Below, piece by piece: positions 25,985 to 34,624 of a stretch of 64,000 bases of DNA. The stretch spans positions 84,384-148,383 of the forward strand of contig CAVURC010000005.1 in NCBI GenBank assembly GCA_963743825.1. The letters run 5' to 3'. Each line of letters begins with the position of its first letter. Position 1 is the stretch's first letter. The notes below the pieces were generated by a model. It ran no database searches and was not told where the DNA came from. It worked only from the letters and a program-made list of their open reading frames with translations. The position numbers and the translations under genes are program-made. This stretch comes from Sva-07 sp963743825. GTDB taxonomy: Bacteria; Actinomycetota; Acidimicrobiia; Acidimicrobiales; Ilumatobacteraceae.

Positions 25985-28105
25985 ATGACCATCGAAGCGA
26001 CTGCAGTGAGCGAATCCGTCCGCATCGAGACCGAGTCGAGCGACGTCGGCGACATCGCGGTGATCGTGATCGACAACCCGCCCGTCAACGCGCTGAGCTG
26101 GCACGTCCGCCAAGGCCTGTTCGACGGATTGGCCAAGGCGATCGACGACGGCGCGAAGGGTGTCGTCGTGATCTGCGACGGTCGCACGTTCATCGCCGGC
26201 GCCGACATCACCGAGTTCGGCGGCGGCGCCCAGCAGGCCGTCGGACTCCACGAGGTGCAGGCCGCCATGGAGGACGCGCCGATCCCCGTGATCGCCGCGA
26301 TCCACGGCACCGCACTCGGTGGCGGACTCGAAACTGCACTGGCTGCTCACTACCGCGTCGCCGTGTCGTCGGCGAAGCTCGGCCTCCCCGAGGTCAACCT
26401 CGGCTTACTCCCCGGTGGCGGCGGCACCCAGCGGCTCCCCCGCCTGACCGGAGTGCCCAAGGCACTGGAGATGATGACCTCGGGGCGCCACATCGGCACC
26501 GCCGAGGCACTGGAGGCGGGGCTCGTCGACGACGTGGTCGACGGTGACCTGACCGCACTGCGCGGAGCCGCCGTGGCGTTCGCCACGAAGGCGGTCGCCG
26601 AGAACCTGCCGCTGCTGCGTGTTCGCGACCGCGACGACAAGGTTGCGCACGCCAAGGGCAACACCGAGTTGTTCGCCACGTTCCGGGCCTCGATCGCCAA
26701 GAAGTCTCGGGGCTTCCTCGCCCCGGAGTACATCATCCAGTGCGTCGAGGCCGCGGCAAATCTCCCGTTCGAGGAGGGCATCAAGGTCGAGGGTCGGCTC
26801 TTCATGGAGCTGGTCACCGGCCCGCAGTCGGCCGCGCAGCGCTACTCGTTCTTCGCCGAGCGAGCTGCCAACAAGATCCCCGACATCGACAAGGAGACGC
26901 CGATCATCGACATCCAGACCTGCGGCGTCCTCGGTGCGGGCACGATGGGTGGCGGCATCGCGATGAACTTCGTCAACGTCGGCATCCCCGTCACGATCGT
27001 CGAGCGCGACCAGGCCGCCCTCGACCGCGGTCTCGCCGTGGTCCGCAAGAACTACGAGCGCTCGGCGTCACGCGGGTCGATCCCGCCCGAGGCGGTCGAG
27101 CAGCGAATGGCGTTGATCACCGGCTCGACCGACAAGGCCGACTTCGCCACCTGCGACATCGTCATCGAGGCGGTCTTCGAGGACATGGAGCTCAAGAAGT
27201 CGATCTTCCGTGAACTCGACGAGATCTGCAAGCCGGGCGCGATCCTCGCGTCGAACACCTCGGCGCTCGACATCGACGAGATCGCGGCCGTCACCTCACG
27301 ACCCGAGAGTGTCATCGGGATGCACTTCTTCTCTCCCGCCAACGTGATGAAGTTGCTCGAGAACGTGCGCGGCGCCAAGTCGTCCGACACGGTCGTGGCC
27401 ACGACGATGGCGATCGGCAAGCGCATCGGGAAGGTCGCCGTGATGGTCGGCGTGTGCCCTGGCTTCGTCGGCAACCGCATGCTGTTCATGCGCGGCGCCG
27501 AGGCCGAGCGAATGATCCTGGAGGGCGCCACCCCGGCCCAGGTCGACCGGGTGCTGTACGACTTCGGCTTCCCCATGGGTCCGTTCGCGATGAGCGACCT
27601 CGCCGGCCTCGACATCGGCTGGAAGGAGGAGAAGTCGTCGAGTTCCACCGTGCGCGAGGTGCTGTGCGAGAACGGTCGTCGCGGGCAGAAGAACGGCCGG
27701 GGCTACTACACCTACGATCCCGACACCCGCGAGTCCACTCCCGACCCCGAGGTCGAGCAGCTGATCAAGGACTTCGCGATCGGCAAGGGAATCGAACAGC
27801 GCGAGGTCACCGACCAGGAGGTGCTCGAACGGCTCCTGTACCCGATGGTCAACGAGGGCGCCAAGATCCTCGACGAGGGGATCGCCATCCGCGGCAGCGA
27901 CATCGACGTGGTGTGGGTCAACGGCTATGGATGGCCGCTCTACCGGGGCGGGCCGATGTTCTGGGCCGACTCGGTCGGCCTCGCCGAGATCGTCGAGAAG
28001 ATCGCCGGCTACAGCGAGTCGCTCGGTGGTCGCCACTGGGACCTGTCGCCGCTGCTCGCGCGCCTCGCCACCGAGGGCGGTTCCCTCCACCAGTACACCA
28101 ACTGA
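25985..28105 (+). CDS. Multifunctional fatty-acid oxidation protein: enoyl-CoA hydratase plus 3-hydroxyacyl-CoA dehydrogenase
   Basis: The protein is 706 aa from the ATG at 25985. Residues 1-190 are a crotonase domain with NPPVNALSW, IAGADITEFGG and HGTALGGGLETALAAHYRVA (oxyanion hole and catalytic Glu region). A linker follows, and from about 300 there is the NAD-binding dehydrogenase (GVLGAGTMGGGIAMNFVNVG, ASNTSALDIDEIA, GMHFFSPANVMKLLE). Two C-terminal helical domains carry VMVGVCPGFVGNRM and VNGYGWPLYRGGPMFWAD. This is the FadB/FadJ architecture for two steps of beta-oxidation. It is intact over 2.1 kb. Confidence 0.95.
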   Translation: MTIEATAVSESVRIETESSDVGDIAVIVIDNPPVNALSWHVRQGLFDGLAKAIDDGAKGVVVICDGRTFIAGADITEFGGGAQQAVGLHEVQAAMEDAPIPVIAAIHGTALGGGLETALAAHYRVAVSSAKLGLPEVNLGLLPGGGGTQRLPRLTGVPKALEMMTSGRHIGTAEALEAGLVDDVVDGDLTALRGAAVAFATKAVAENLPLLRVRDRDDKVAHAKGNTELFATFRASIAKKSRGFLAPEYIIQCVEAAANLPFEEGIKVEGRLFMELVTGPQSAAQRYSFFAERAANKIPDIDKETPIIDIQTCGVLGAGTMGGGIAMNFVNVGIPVTIVERDQAALDRGLAVVRKNYERSASRGSIPPEAVEQRMALITGSTDKADFATCDIVIEAVFEDMELKKSIFRELDEICKPGAILASNTSALDIDEIAAVTSRPESVIGMHFFSPANVMKLLENVRGAKSSDTVVATTMAIGKRIGKVAVMVGVCPGFVGNRMLFMRGAEAERMILEGATPAQVDRVLYDFGFPMGPFAMSDLAGLDIGWKEEKSSSSTVREVLCENGRRGQKNGRGYYTYDPDTRESTPDPEVEQLIKDFAIGKGIEQREVTDQEVLERLLYPMVNEGAKILDEGIAIRGSDIDVVWVNGYGWPLYRGGPMFWADSVGLAEIVEKIAGYSESLGGRHWDLSPLLARLATEGGSLHQYTN

Positions 28106-28137
28106 ACGAGACGCGGGGTCTGACCCCGCGTCTCATT
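28105..28137. repeat. 33-nt REP-like palindrome after the beta-oxidation gene
   Basis: The arms (first arm AACGAGACGCGGGGTC) pair with one mismatch around T. It overlaps the last base of the stop codon and could end transcription. Confidence 0.85.
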
Positions 28138-28176
28138 TGACCTGGCACCGGGTGATGGTCTGGCAGACTCCGCACG

Positions 28177-29082
28177 ATGGATCCCGCCCCCGTTCACGAT
28201 GTGTCAGACACATCTCGTACGTCCGCGACCATGAGCGGGCGCTGGCGTACGCCGGGCGACACGCGACGGGCGGGGAAACTGATGATCGGCGTCGGCGTTG
28301 CCGGCGCGTTGATCGCGGTGTTCGGCATGGTCGTCGGGTGGATCTTCGTCGGGCAGCTCGGCGAGCCGTCCGACAACAGCCTGGAGGTGACGCTGCAGAC
28401 ACTCGACGCCGTCGACGACACGATCGACCTCGCCGACGAGGTCCTGGTCGCAACCTCCGACGGGGTCGCTGCACTCGCAAGCACCTTGACGGCGGTGTCG
28501 GCATCGTTCGACACCGGCACGCAGGCGATCGATGACATCGCCGGGTTGGCCGAGACGCTCGGGCCGTCGTTGGAGGACGCTTCCGGCACCGTGCGAACGC
28601 TCGAGAAGATCGGCGGCGACATCGACGCGTTACTGGTGGCGCTGTCGAGCCTCCCGGTCGGGCCGGACTACAACCCGCAGGCCGGACTCGGCGACACGCT
28701 CGGAACACTGGCCGACACCCTCGAGGAACTCCCCGGGCAGCTCGACGCAACGGCGGCCAGCCTCACCGAGTTCACCGGCACCGCTGGCGAGTTGCAGCAG
28801 CAGCTCGACGATCTGGCAACCTCCGTGCAGGTGATCAGCGACAATCTGTCCGACACCGGATCGATCGTCGACCAGTACCGTGCCAGCGTGGCCAATGCGC
28901 GAGCGCTCGCGCTCGGAGCGAACGACGACCTCAGCACCGGCGTGGTCCTCATGCGCATCCTGCTCATCGTCGGCGGCATCACCCTGCTGCTCGGCCAGGT
29001 CGTACCGCTCTGGCTCGGACGCTCACTTCTCGACGACGCCGACGCGATGGACAACGACGGCGCTACGACGCCCGAGCCCTGA
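28177..29082 (+). CDS. Membrane protein with long helical domain between two TM segments
   Basis: The frame opens at ATG 28177 (301 aa), but ATG 28231 (MSGRWRTPGDTRRAG) is possible because a 17-nt palindrome lies between the two starts. A first membrane helix (MIGVGVAGALIAVFGMVVGW) is followed by about 190 residues rich in Asp, Thr and Leu with heptad spacing (TLQTLDAVDDTIDLADEVL, then LADTLEELPGQLDATAASLT), likely an extracytoplasmic coiled coil. A second helix (VVLMRILLIVGGITLLLGQ) is near the C-terminus. The family is not recognised; the topology resembles chemoreceptor-like or septum-associated helical proteins. Confidence 0.7.
   Translation: MDPAPVHDVSDTSRTSATMSGRWRTPGDTRRAGKLMIGVGVAGALIAVFGMVVGWIFVGQLGEPSDNSLEVTLQTLDAVDDTIDLADEVLVATSDGVAALASTLTAVSASFDTGTQAIDDIAGLAETLGPSLEDASGTVRTLEKIGGDIDALLVALSSLPVGPDYNPQAGLGDTLGTLADTLEELPGQLDATAASLTEFTGTAGELQQQLDDLATSVQVISDNLSDTGSIVDQYRASVANARALALGANDDLSTGVVLMRILLIVGGITLLLGQVVPLWLGRSLLDDADAMDNDGATTPEP
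28198..28214. repeat. 17-nt perfect palindrome with the REP-like core
   Basis: GATGTGTC and GACACATC pair around A. It shares the GTGTC-N-GACAC core of the other palindromes and lies between two possible starts of the helical membrane protein, so it could instead be an operator. Confidence 0.6.
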
Positions 29083-29128
29083 TCCCCTGCGACGCGACCA
29101 ACACCCACCCAACCACACGGAGACACAC

Positions 29129-29317
29129 ATGAACATCGAACTCGACGAGTCGCAAGCCGAGCTCCTGCGAGAGGTGCTCGACTCCGCCTTTCGCGACCTT
29201 CGCTACGAGGTCGCCGATACCGACAACACGACCTACAAGGAGAAGCTGCGCGCCCGCGAGGCCATGCTCGGATCGATCCTTTCGAAGGTCGGCGGTCCAC
29301 TGCCCGACCGACCCTGA
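29129..29317 (+). CDS. Small acidic protein of 62 aa, unknown
   Basis: It starts MNIELDESQAELLREVLDSA after a GGAG ribosome site (CACGGAGACACAC ATG). It is predicted all helical, with a charged surface (YKEKLRAREAMLGSIL), and lies between the helical membrane protein and the acyl-CoA ligase with 46 and 8 bp gaps. Similar short proteins are widespread in actinobacteria, but no function is known to me. Confidence 0.8.
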   Translation: MNIELDESQAELLREVLDSAFRDLRYEVADTDNTTYKEKLRAREAMLGSILSKVGGPLPDRP

Positions 29318-29325
29318 CGGACCCC

Positions 29326-31035
29326 ATGACGATGACCTTCCAGGAGGCGTGTGCCGCAGTGTGCGCCCCCGGCACACGTTTCGAGATCGAGGAGATCGAC
29401 GTCGCCGGCGTGTCGACCAAGGTCTTCGCCGGCACCCCTCCGAACATGCGCCACCTGTTTGCTGCCGCGGCAGCCCGCACCGACGACTTCATCGTCTTCG
29501 AGGATGAACGCTGGCCGATGCCGATGGTGATGGAGCTGATCGGCCAGATCGGCCACTCGCTGGTGAACGACCTCGGCGTCGAACAGGGCGATCGGGTGGC
29601 GATTGCCATGCGGAACTCCCCCGAATGGATTGCCGCATTCGCCGCAATCACGTCGGTGGGAGCGATCGCCGTGCCGATGAACGCCTGGTGGCAGACCGAC
29701 GAGATGGTGTTCGCCCTCGCCGACTCGGGCGCCCGCATCGTGTTCGCCGACGCCGACCGGCTCGCACGTCTCCGCGCCGCCGAGCCGGGAGCGGTGTCGG
29801 TGCAGGTCGTGACCGTTCGCGACGACCCGGCTCCGACGGACGGCATCGCGGAGGCCGACGGCCTCGACGTGATCGCGCTGGACGACCTCCTCGTGCCGGG
29901 CACGACGCTGCCCGACATCGACATCGATCCCGACACCGACGCCACCATTCTCTACACGTCGGGGACGACCGGACACCCGAAGGGCGCCGTGTCGACGCAT
30001 CGCGCCGTACTCAGCGCGTTGATGGCGTTCGCAGCACGGGGCGCGGTCAACGCGCTGCGCGACTCGGACGAGCCCGACCCGGATCGGCCACAAGCAGCCA
30101 TCATGCTGTGTGTGCCGCTGTTCCACGTGACCGGGCTCGTGCCGGTGATGCTCGGGGCGTTCGTCGGCGGCTCGAAGCTCGTCATGACCTACAAGTGGGA
30201 TCCCGATCGGGCACTGGAGCTCATCGAGCGGGAGCGGGTGACGAGTTTCGTCGGTGTCCCCACCATGAGCTGGGACATGCTCGAGGCGCCGACGTTCGCA
30301 GACCGCGACACCTCCAGCCTCAGGTCGGTCGGCGGTGGCGGAGCGCCGATGCCACCAGAGTTGGTCAAGCGCATCGACGACAATTTCCGACGCGGACGAC
30401 CGAGCCTCGGCTACGGCATGACCGAGACCAACGCGTACGGCCCCGGCAACGCCGGCGACGACTTCGTCACGAACCCGACGTCCACCGGTCGACAGGTGCC
30501 GGTGATGGACATCAAGGTGACCGACCCGCTCGGCAACGACCTCCCGCAGGGTGAGACCGGCGAGATCTGGTTCCGCGGTCCCATGCTCATCCGCGGCTAC
30601 TGGAACCGGCCCGACGCGACGGCCGACACGATCGTCGACGGCTGGCTGCGTTCGGGCGACATCGGCAGGGTCGACGACGAAGGGTTCGTGTACGTCAGCG
30701 ATCGTGTGAAGGACATGATCCTCCGCGGCGGCGAGAACATCTACTGCGCCGAGGTCGAAGCGGCGATCTACGAGCACCCAGCGGTGTACGAAGCAGCCGT
30801 GTACGGCATCCCGCACGAACGGCTCGGCGAGGAGCTCGCCTGCCACGTGATGGTCAAGCCCGGTGCCACCCTCGATGCCGGTGAGCTGCAACGGTTCGTC
30901 GGGGAGCGGCTCGCCACCTTCAAGGTGCCGACCGCGGTGACGGTCGTGCACGAGCAACTCCCCCGCAACGCATCCGGCAAGATCCTCAAACGCGAACTCC
31001 GCGACTCCGCCACCACAATGAGACGCGGGGTCTGA
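29326..31035 (+). CDS. AMP-dependent acyl-CoA synthetase/ligase
   Basis: The protein is 569 aa. The adenylation motif LYTSGTTGHPKGAV (A3/P-loop), LGYGMTETNAYG (A5), GYWNRPDATADTIVDGWLRSGDIG (A7) and DRVKDMILRGGENIYCAEVE (A8) are intact. The catalytic Lys is in LPRNASGKILKRELRD. It activates a carboxylic acid as acyl-AMP and transfers it to CoA, probably feeding the beta-oxidation genes just upstream. The last five residues (MRRGV) and the stop codon are contributed by the palindrome at 31017-31049. Confidence 0.94.
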   Translation: MTMTFQEACAAVCAPGTRFEIEEIDVAGVSTKVFAGTPPNMRHLFAAAAARTDDFIVFEDERWPMPMVMELIGQIGHSLVNDLGVEQGDRVAIAMRNSPEWIAAFAAITSVGAIAVPMNAWWQTDEMVFALADSGARIVFADADRLARLRAAEPGAVSVQVVTVRDDPAPTDGIAEADGLDVIALDDLLVPGTTLPDIDIDPDTDATILYTSGTTGHPKGAVSTHRAVLSALMAFAARGAVNALRDSDEPDPDRPQAAIMLCVPLFHVTGLVPVMLGAFVGGSKLVMTYKWDPDRALELIERERVTSFVGVPTMSWDMLEAPTFADRDTSSLRSVGGGGAPMPPELVKRIDDNFRRGRPSLGYGMTETNAYGPGNAGDDFVTNPTSTGRQVPVMDIKVTDPLGNDLPQGETGEIWFRGPMLIRGYWNRPDATADTIVDGWLRSGDIGRVDDEGFVYVSDRVKDMILRGGENIYCAEVEAAIYEHPAVYEAAVYGIPHERLGEELACHVMVKPGATLDAGELQRFVGERLATFKVPTAVTVVHEQLPRNASGKILKRELRDSATTMRRGV

Positions 31036-31049
31036 CCCCGCGTCTCATT
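31017..31049. repeat. 33-nt perfect REP-like palindrome at the ligase C-terminus
   Basis: Arms AATGAGACGCGGGGTC and GACCCCGCGTCTCATT pair perfectly around T. It supplies the last sense codons and the TGA of the ligase gene and lies 18 bp before the next start. Confidence 0.88.
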
Positions 31050-31067
31050 CGATCGAAGGGACGCCAC

Positions 31068-31892
31068 ATGGCACGCATTCTCATCACCGGGAGCAACAGC
31101 GGATTCGGCAAACTCGCTGCGCTCAGCCTCGCCCGCCAGGGCCATCAGGTCGTCGCCACGATGCGCAACCTCGCGAAGGGTGAGGCGCTACGCGAGGCTG
31201 CCGCAGCCGAGAACCTGGCGATCGAGATCCGCCCGCTCGACGTGTGCGATCCGGCGTCGGTCATCGCCGCGATCGCCGATCCGAACGAACTCGACGTCGT
31301 GGTCAACAACGCAGGCTTCGAGGTGTCCGGCGCCGTCGAGATGGTCGACGACGACCTGCTCGCCCGTCAGTTCGACACCAACGTCGCAGGTCCCCTCCGT
31401 GTCGTCCGCGCCGTACTGCCGGCATGGCGGCAACGAGGCCACGGCACGATCGTCAACGTGTCGAGCATCGCCGGCGTCGTGGGAACACCGTTCGGCGGCG
31501 TGTATGCGGCGTCGAAGCACGCCCTCGAAGCACTGAGTGAGGCGTTGCACTTCGAGACCAGCGTGTACGGAATCCGGGTGCGGCTCGTGGAGCCCGGACG
31601 CTTCAGCACCGGCTTCCACGACAACATCGTCACGGTCGACGGCTGGGAGGGTTCGGAGTACGCCGAGCGTGCCGAACGCTTCCGTGAGTCACAGGGCGTG
31701 CTGTCGGGCGACGGCCCCGCGCCCGACCCGCAGGACGTGGCCGACGCGATCGTCATCGCAGCGACCGACCCGGATGCGCCGTTCCGCAACTTCGTCGGCA
31801 CGGACGCCCAACTCATCTCGTCGGTGAAGGCCTCGATGTCGTTCGAGGAGTTCGAAGCCACGATGCGCTCAACGCTCAATTGGTACGACTGA
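31068..31892 (+). CDS. Short-chain dehydrogenase/reductase
   Basis: The protein is 274 aa after a GAAGGG ribosome site. RILITGSNSGFGKLAALSLA is the cofactor motif, VVNNAGFEVSG the NAG motif, NVSSIAGVVG the Ser, and YAASK the catalytic Tyr-Lys pair. It may form a unit with the upstream ligase and the FadB-like gene in degradation of a fatty or terpenoid acid; this is inferred from order only. Confidence 0.9.
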   Translation: MARILITGSNSGFGKLAALSLARQGHQVVATMRNLAKGEALREAAAAENLAIEIRPLDVCDPASVIAAIADPNELDVVVNNAGFEVSGAVEMVDDDLLARQFDTNVAGPLRVVRAVLPAWRQRGHGTIVNVSSIAGVVGTPFGGVYAASKHALEALSEALHFETSVYGIRVRLVEPGRFSTGFHDNIVTVDGWEGSEYAERAERFRESQGVLSGDGPAPDPQDVADAIVIAATDPDAPFRNFVGTDAQLISSVKASMSFEEFEATMRSTLNWYD

Positions 31893-31897
31893 GTTGC

Positions 31898-31922
31898 AAC
31901 GCCAGGGTCTGACCCCGGCGTT
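31898..31922. repeat. REP-like palindrome after the SDR gene
   Basis: Arms AACGCCAGGGTC and GACCCCGGCGTT pair around T with a single mismatch. It is placed between convergent genes and may end both transcripts. Confidence 0.7.
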
Positions 31923-31927
31923 CCAGC

Positions 31928-32488
31928 TCACTCACCGCATTCGCCGGTGGCCGGCCGCACTGCGAACGTGACCGTCTCCGACGCAGTGTCGCCGCCGAAC
32001 GAGAAACTGCCGCCCTCGACGGTGGCGACCCCTGTGGCCGCCCCGGTTTCCATCGTGATGGTGTAGCCGTCAGCCGACGGCTCGATTCGTGCCGGCCACT
32101 GGTCCCCGCCGATATCCACGCGCCCTTCGCCCGGAACCACGAACGCCATCGAGTAATCGGCGCTCCCGGCACCCTGCTCGTCGAAGGTGAGGACCAGCGT
32201 CCCGGTCATGGTTCCCTCGGGCACCGTTTGGTCGAACGTGATCGTCCACGGCCCGAGCTCACTGTCACAGCTCACAGCGTTCAGCGCAACACCCTCGACT
32301 TGCTCCGCGATCACCCACCCCGACGCTGGCGCGGTCACCTCGGTCGTCGCGACGACGGGCTCGGTACCCTCGGGCGATTCGGCGGTCGAATCGGTCTGTC
32401 GGGGTCGGGTCCGGAAAGACCGCTCCGGTCTGTCGGGGTCGGGTCCGGAAAGACCGGGCCGGAGACCGTGATCTGCGGTGGGAGCCAC
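31928..32488 (-). CDS. Hypothetical beta-rich protein with repeat-derived N-terminus
   Basis: The frame is 186 aa. Residues from about 45 on are a beta-rich domain (GWVIAEQVEGVALNAVSCDS, TGTLVLTFDEQGAGSADYSM, TITMETGAATGVATVEGGSF) that would suit a secreted or lipid-anchored protein. The first 40 residues are encoded by the tandem direct repeat at 32392-32456 (DPDRPERSF, RTRPRQTDS) and lack a signal peptide or lipobox. The export signal may have been replaced by the repeats, or the real start may be a downstream GTG. Confidence 0.5.
   Translation of the reverse strand: MAPTADHGLRPGLSGPDPDRPERSFRTRPRQTDSTAESPEGTEPVVATTEVTAPASGWVIAEQVEGVALNAVSCDSELGPWTITFDQTVPEGTMTGTLVLTFDEQGAGSADYSMAFVVPGEGRVDIGGDQWPARIEPSADGYTITMETGAATGVATVEGGSFSFGGDTASETVTFAVRPATGECGE
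32392..32456. repeat. Two tandem copies of a 31-nt direct repeat
   Basis: The unit (starts CGGTCTGTCGGGGTCGGGTC, ends CGGAAAGACCG) occurs at 32392-32422 and 32426-32456 without change. Each unit has terminal inverted repeats CGGTCT/AGACCG, so each could fold as a hairpin. It lies about 55 bp before the GT-C-like gene and within the N-terminus of the opposite frame. Confidence 0.85.
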
Positions 32489-32508
32489 CCGACGCGTATC
32501 GTCACACG

Positions 32509-34033
32509 GTGCGCGCCATCACGTTGACCTCGTCTCGATGGTTGCGTGCCGTGGCGCTCGGCGTCGTCGTGATCGGTTCCGGCATCCTCGCCGTGCAGCT
32601 GCACCGCAACGGCCACACCCAGGGCGACGACTTCGCTCTGTACCTGCGCCAGGCCCGCAGCCTGTTCGACGGCGACATCGGCGCCGTGCTCGCCGACAAC
32701 CGGTTCTCGGTCCTCAATTCCGACGCTGCCTTCAGCCCGCTGGCCTATCCCTGGGGTTGGCCGCTGCTGTTGTCGCCGTTCGTCCACCTGTGGGGCTACG
32801 ACTACGACCAGCTCAAACTCGTCGAGGTCGGCATCTTCATGGTCTGGCTGGTGCTGTTGCACGGCATCGTGCGGCGCCGCATCGGCCGCCTGCCCGCGCT
32901 CGCCATCGTGGCCGTCATCGCAACGGCGCCCGTGTTCCTCGCTCCACACCGACCAGCTGCTCACCGAGTTCCCCCACCTCGCCGCCGTCGGCGTGTTCAT
33001 CTGGTGGTACGACCGTGTTCGATCACGCTCCACGCTGCTCACTGCCAGCCGTTGCGACCTGATCGTGCTCGGCGCGATGGTCACCCTGGTCTTCAACGTT
33101 CGTCGCGAAGGGATCGTGCTGCTCGGGGTGATCGCCGTGATGCAGCTGTACGACCTCGTTGCATCGATCGACGGCCGCCGCACCCCATCAGCGTTCGTCG
33201 AACGTGTCCGTACCACGTGGCAGGCGATCATCACACCGCTGCTGTCGTTCGCCGTCGCGACCACACTGTTCCAACTGTTGTTGCCGACGGCTCTCCTGCC
33301 CGACAACGGCAACTCGATGACGTTCATCGACAACCGACTCGGTGAGTTCCCCGGCACGCTCACCGATCAGCTCGGCCTCGGCCGGCATCCGCTCGTCGGC
33401 ATCGCGATCCTGGGGCTCGCTGCAGCCGGTGCCGTCATCGGCGTGCGGCGACGGCCGACACTCGACGGCCCGTTGCTGCTCCTCACGCTCGGCAGTGCCC
33501 TGTTGATCAGCACCCACCTCCGCAGGGTCGACCGGTACTGGTTCCAGGTCACGCCGTGGATCGTCTACTTCGCCACCGTGGCGCTCCTGGCAATCGGCCG
33601 GCTCGTCGTCGCTCGCCGCCAACGGGTCGGACGCTCGCTCGCGCTGGCACCGTTGGCGATCGTCGTCGTCGCTCATCTCGTCGTCATACCGGGCAAGGTC
33701 GGCGACGCGCGCGACTACGACGCCGCAGGACGCGTTCAGTCGGGCCCGTCCAACCCGAGCGTGGCGCCGGTGTTCGATGCCGTCGCTGCGTTCACGCCAC
33801 CTGACGCGATCGTCGCCTACTTCCGCGCCCGGACGATGACGCTGCTCACCGATCGGCGCTCGTTCCAGACCAAGAACCTCGAACGCATCGCCCAGAACGC
33901 CGACTACTTCGCCCAGCGTCGGGGTTCCACGTACTGGCAGCCCGAGCTGGAGCCAGGCGCCGCCCGCCTCGCCGGGTTCGAGGAGGTCTGGTCGGACGCC
34001 ACGTGGATCCTGTGGCGAACACCCGACGACTGA
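32509..34033 (+). CDS. Multi-TM glycosyltransferase-like (GT-C) membrane protein, one frameshift
   Basis: The frame starts MRAITLTSSRWLRAVALGV with a first membrane helix. The loop NGHTQGDDFALYLRQARSLF, with its Asp pair after the first helix, is the GT-C/PMT pattern. About ten further hydrophobic segments follow (PLLLSPFVHLWGY, HPLVGIAILGLAAAGAVIGV, PLLLLTLGSALLIS, VVAHLVVIPGK). A one-base insertion near 32943 shifts the frame between APVFLA and HTDQLLTEFPHLAAV. The C-terminal part (FDAVAAFTPPDAIVAYFR, RRSFQTKNLERIA) is soluble. It would transfer a sugar from a lipid carrier outside the membrane; the substrate is unknown. Confidence 0.72.
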
Positions 34034-34055
34034 GCCGGTGCGCGAAACTGTCGGG

Positions 34056-34559
34056 ATGGGACTCTTTCGCAACAAGGACAGCCACGAACAGTTTCAGATG
34101 CGCGAGGACCTGATCTCGGTCGGCGACGACTACTGGATCGAGAACAATTCCGGCGACAGGGTGTATCGGGTCAACGGCAAGGTGGCCAGGCTTCGTGACA
34201 CCTGGGTGCTCGAGGACCGGCAAGGCAACGAGGTTGCCCGGATCCACGAACGCATGCTCACCGTTCGCGATGCCATCGAGATCGAGATCGGCGACCAGAA
34301 GGCCACCGTGAAGAAGGCACTCGTCGGCATTCGTGACCGGTTCCACATCGAGGTCGAGCACGGCAACGACCTCAAGGCTCACGGCAACATCGTCGATCAC
34401 GAATACGAGATCGAGCGCGACGGCGACAAGGTCGCCGAGGTGTCGAAGAAGTGGTTCCGGATGCGTGACACCTACGGCGTCGAGATCTTCGAGCCGACCC
34501 TCACTCCGCTGATCCTCGCGATCACCGTCGCGGTGGACGCGCTCTCCCACGACCGCTGA
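34056..34559 (+). CDS. LURP-one-related / scramblase-like protein
   Basis: The protein is 167 aa from the ATG at 34056 (MGLFRNKDSHEQF); a GTG six codons earlier is possible. The repeated strand pattern YRVNGKVARLRDTWVLEDRQ, VARIHERMLTVRDAIEIEI, then YEIERDGDKVAEVSKKWFRM matches the tubby-like beta barrel of LURP-one proteins. The function in bacteria is unknown; lipid binding is suspected for the fold. Confidence 0.82.
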   Translation: MGLFRNKDSHEQFQMREDLISVGDDYWIENNSGDRVYRVNGKVARLRDTWVLEDRQGNEVARIHERMLTVRDAIEIEIGDQKATVKKALVGIRDRFHIEVEHGNDLKAHGNIVDHEYEIERDGDKVAEVSKKWFRMRDTYGVEIFEPTLTPLILAITVAVDALSHDR

Positions 34560-34562
34560 TCT

Positions 34563-34592
34563 GTTACTCGTGGTGTCTCACACCTGAGTAAC
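34563..34592. repeat. REP-like palindrome between two plus-strand genes
   Basis: Outer arms GTTACTC and GAGTAAC and inner arms GGTGT and ACACC pair around CTC. It follows the LURP-one stop by 3 bp. Confidence 0.7.
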
Positions 34593-34624
34593 GGCACGCG
34601 TCGTTGTGGGAGGCTGGGGCGACG

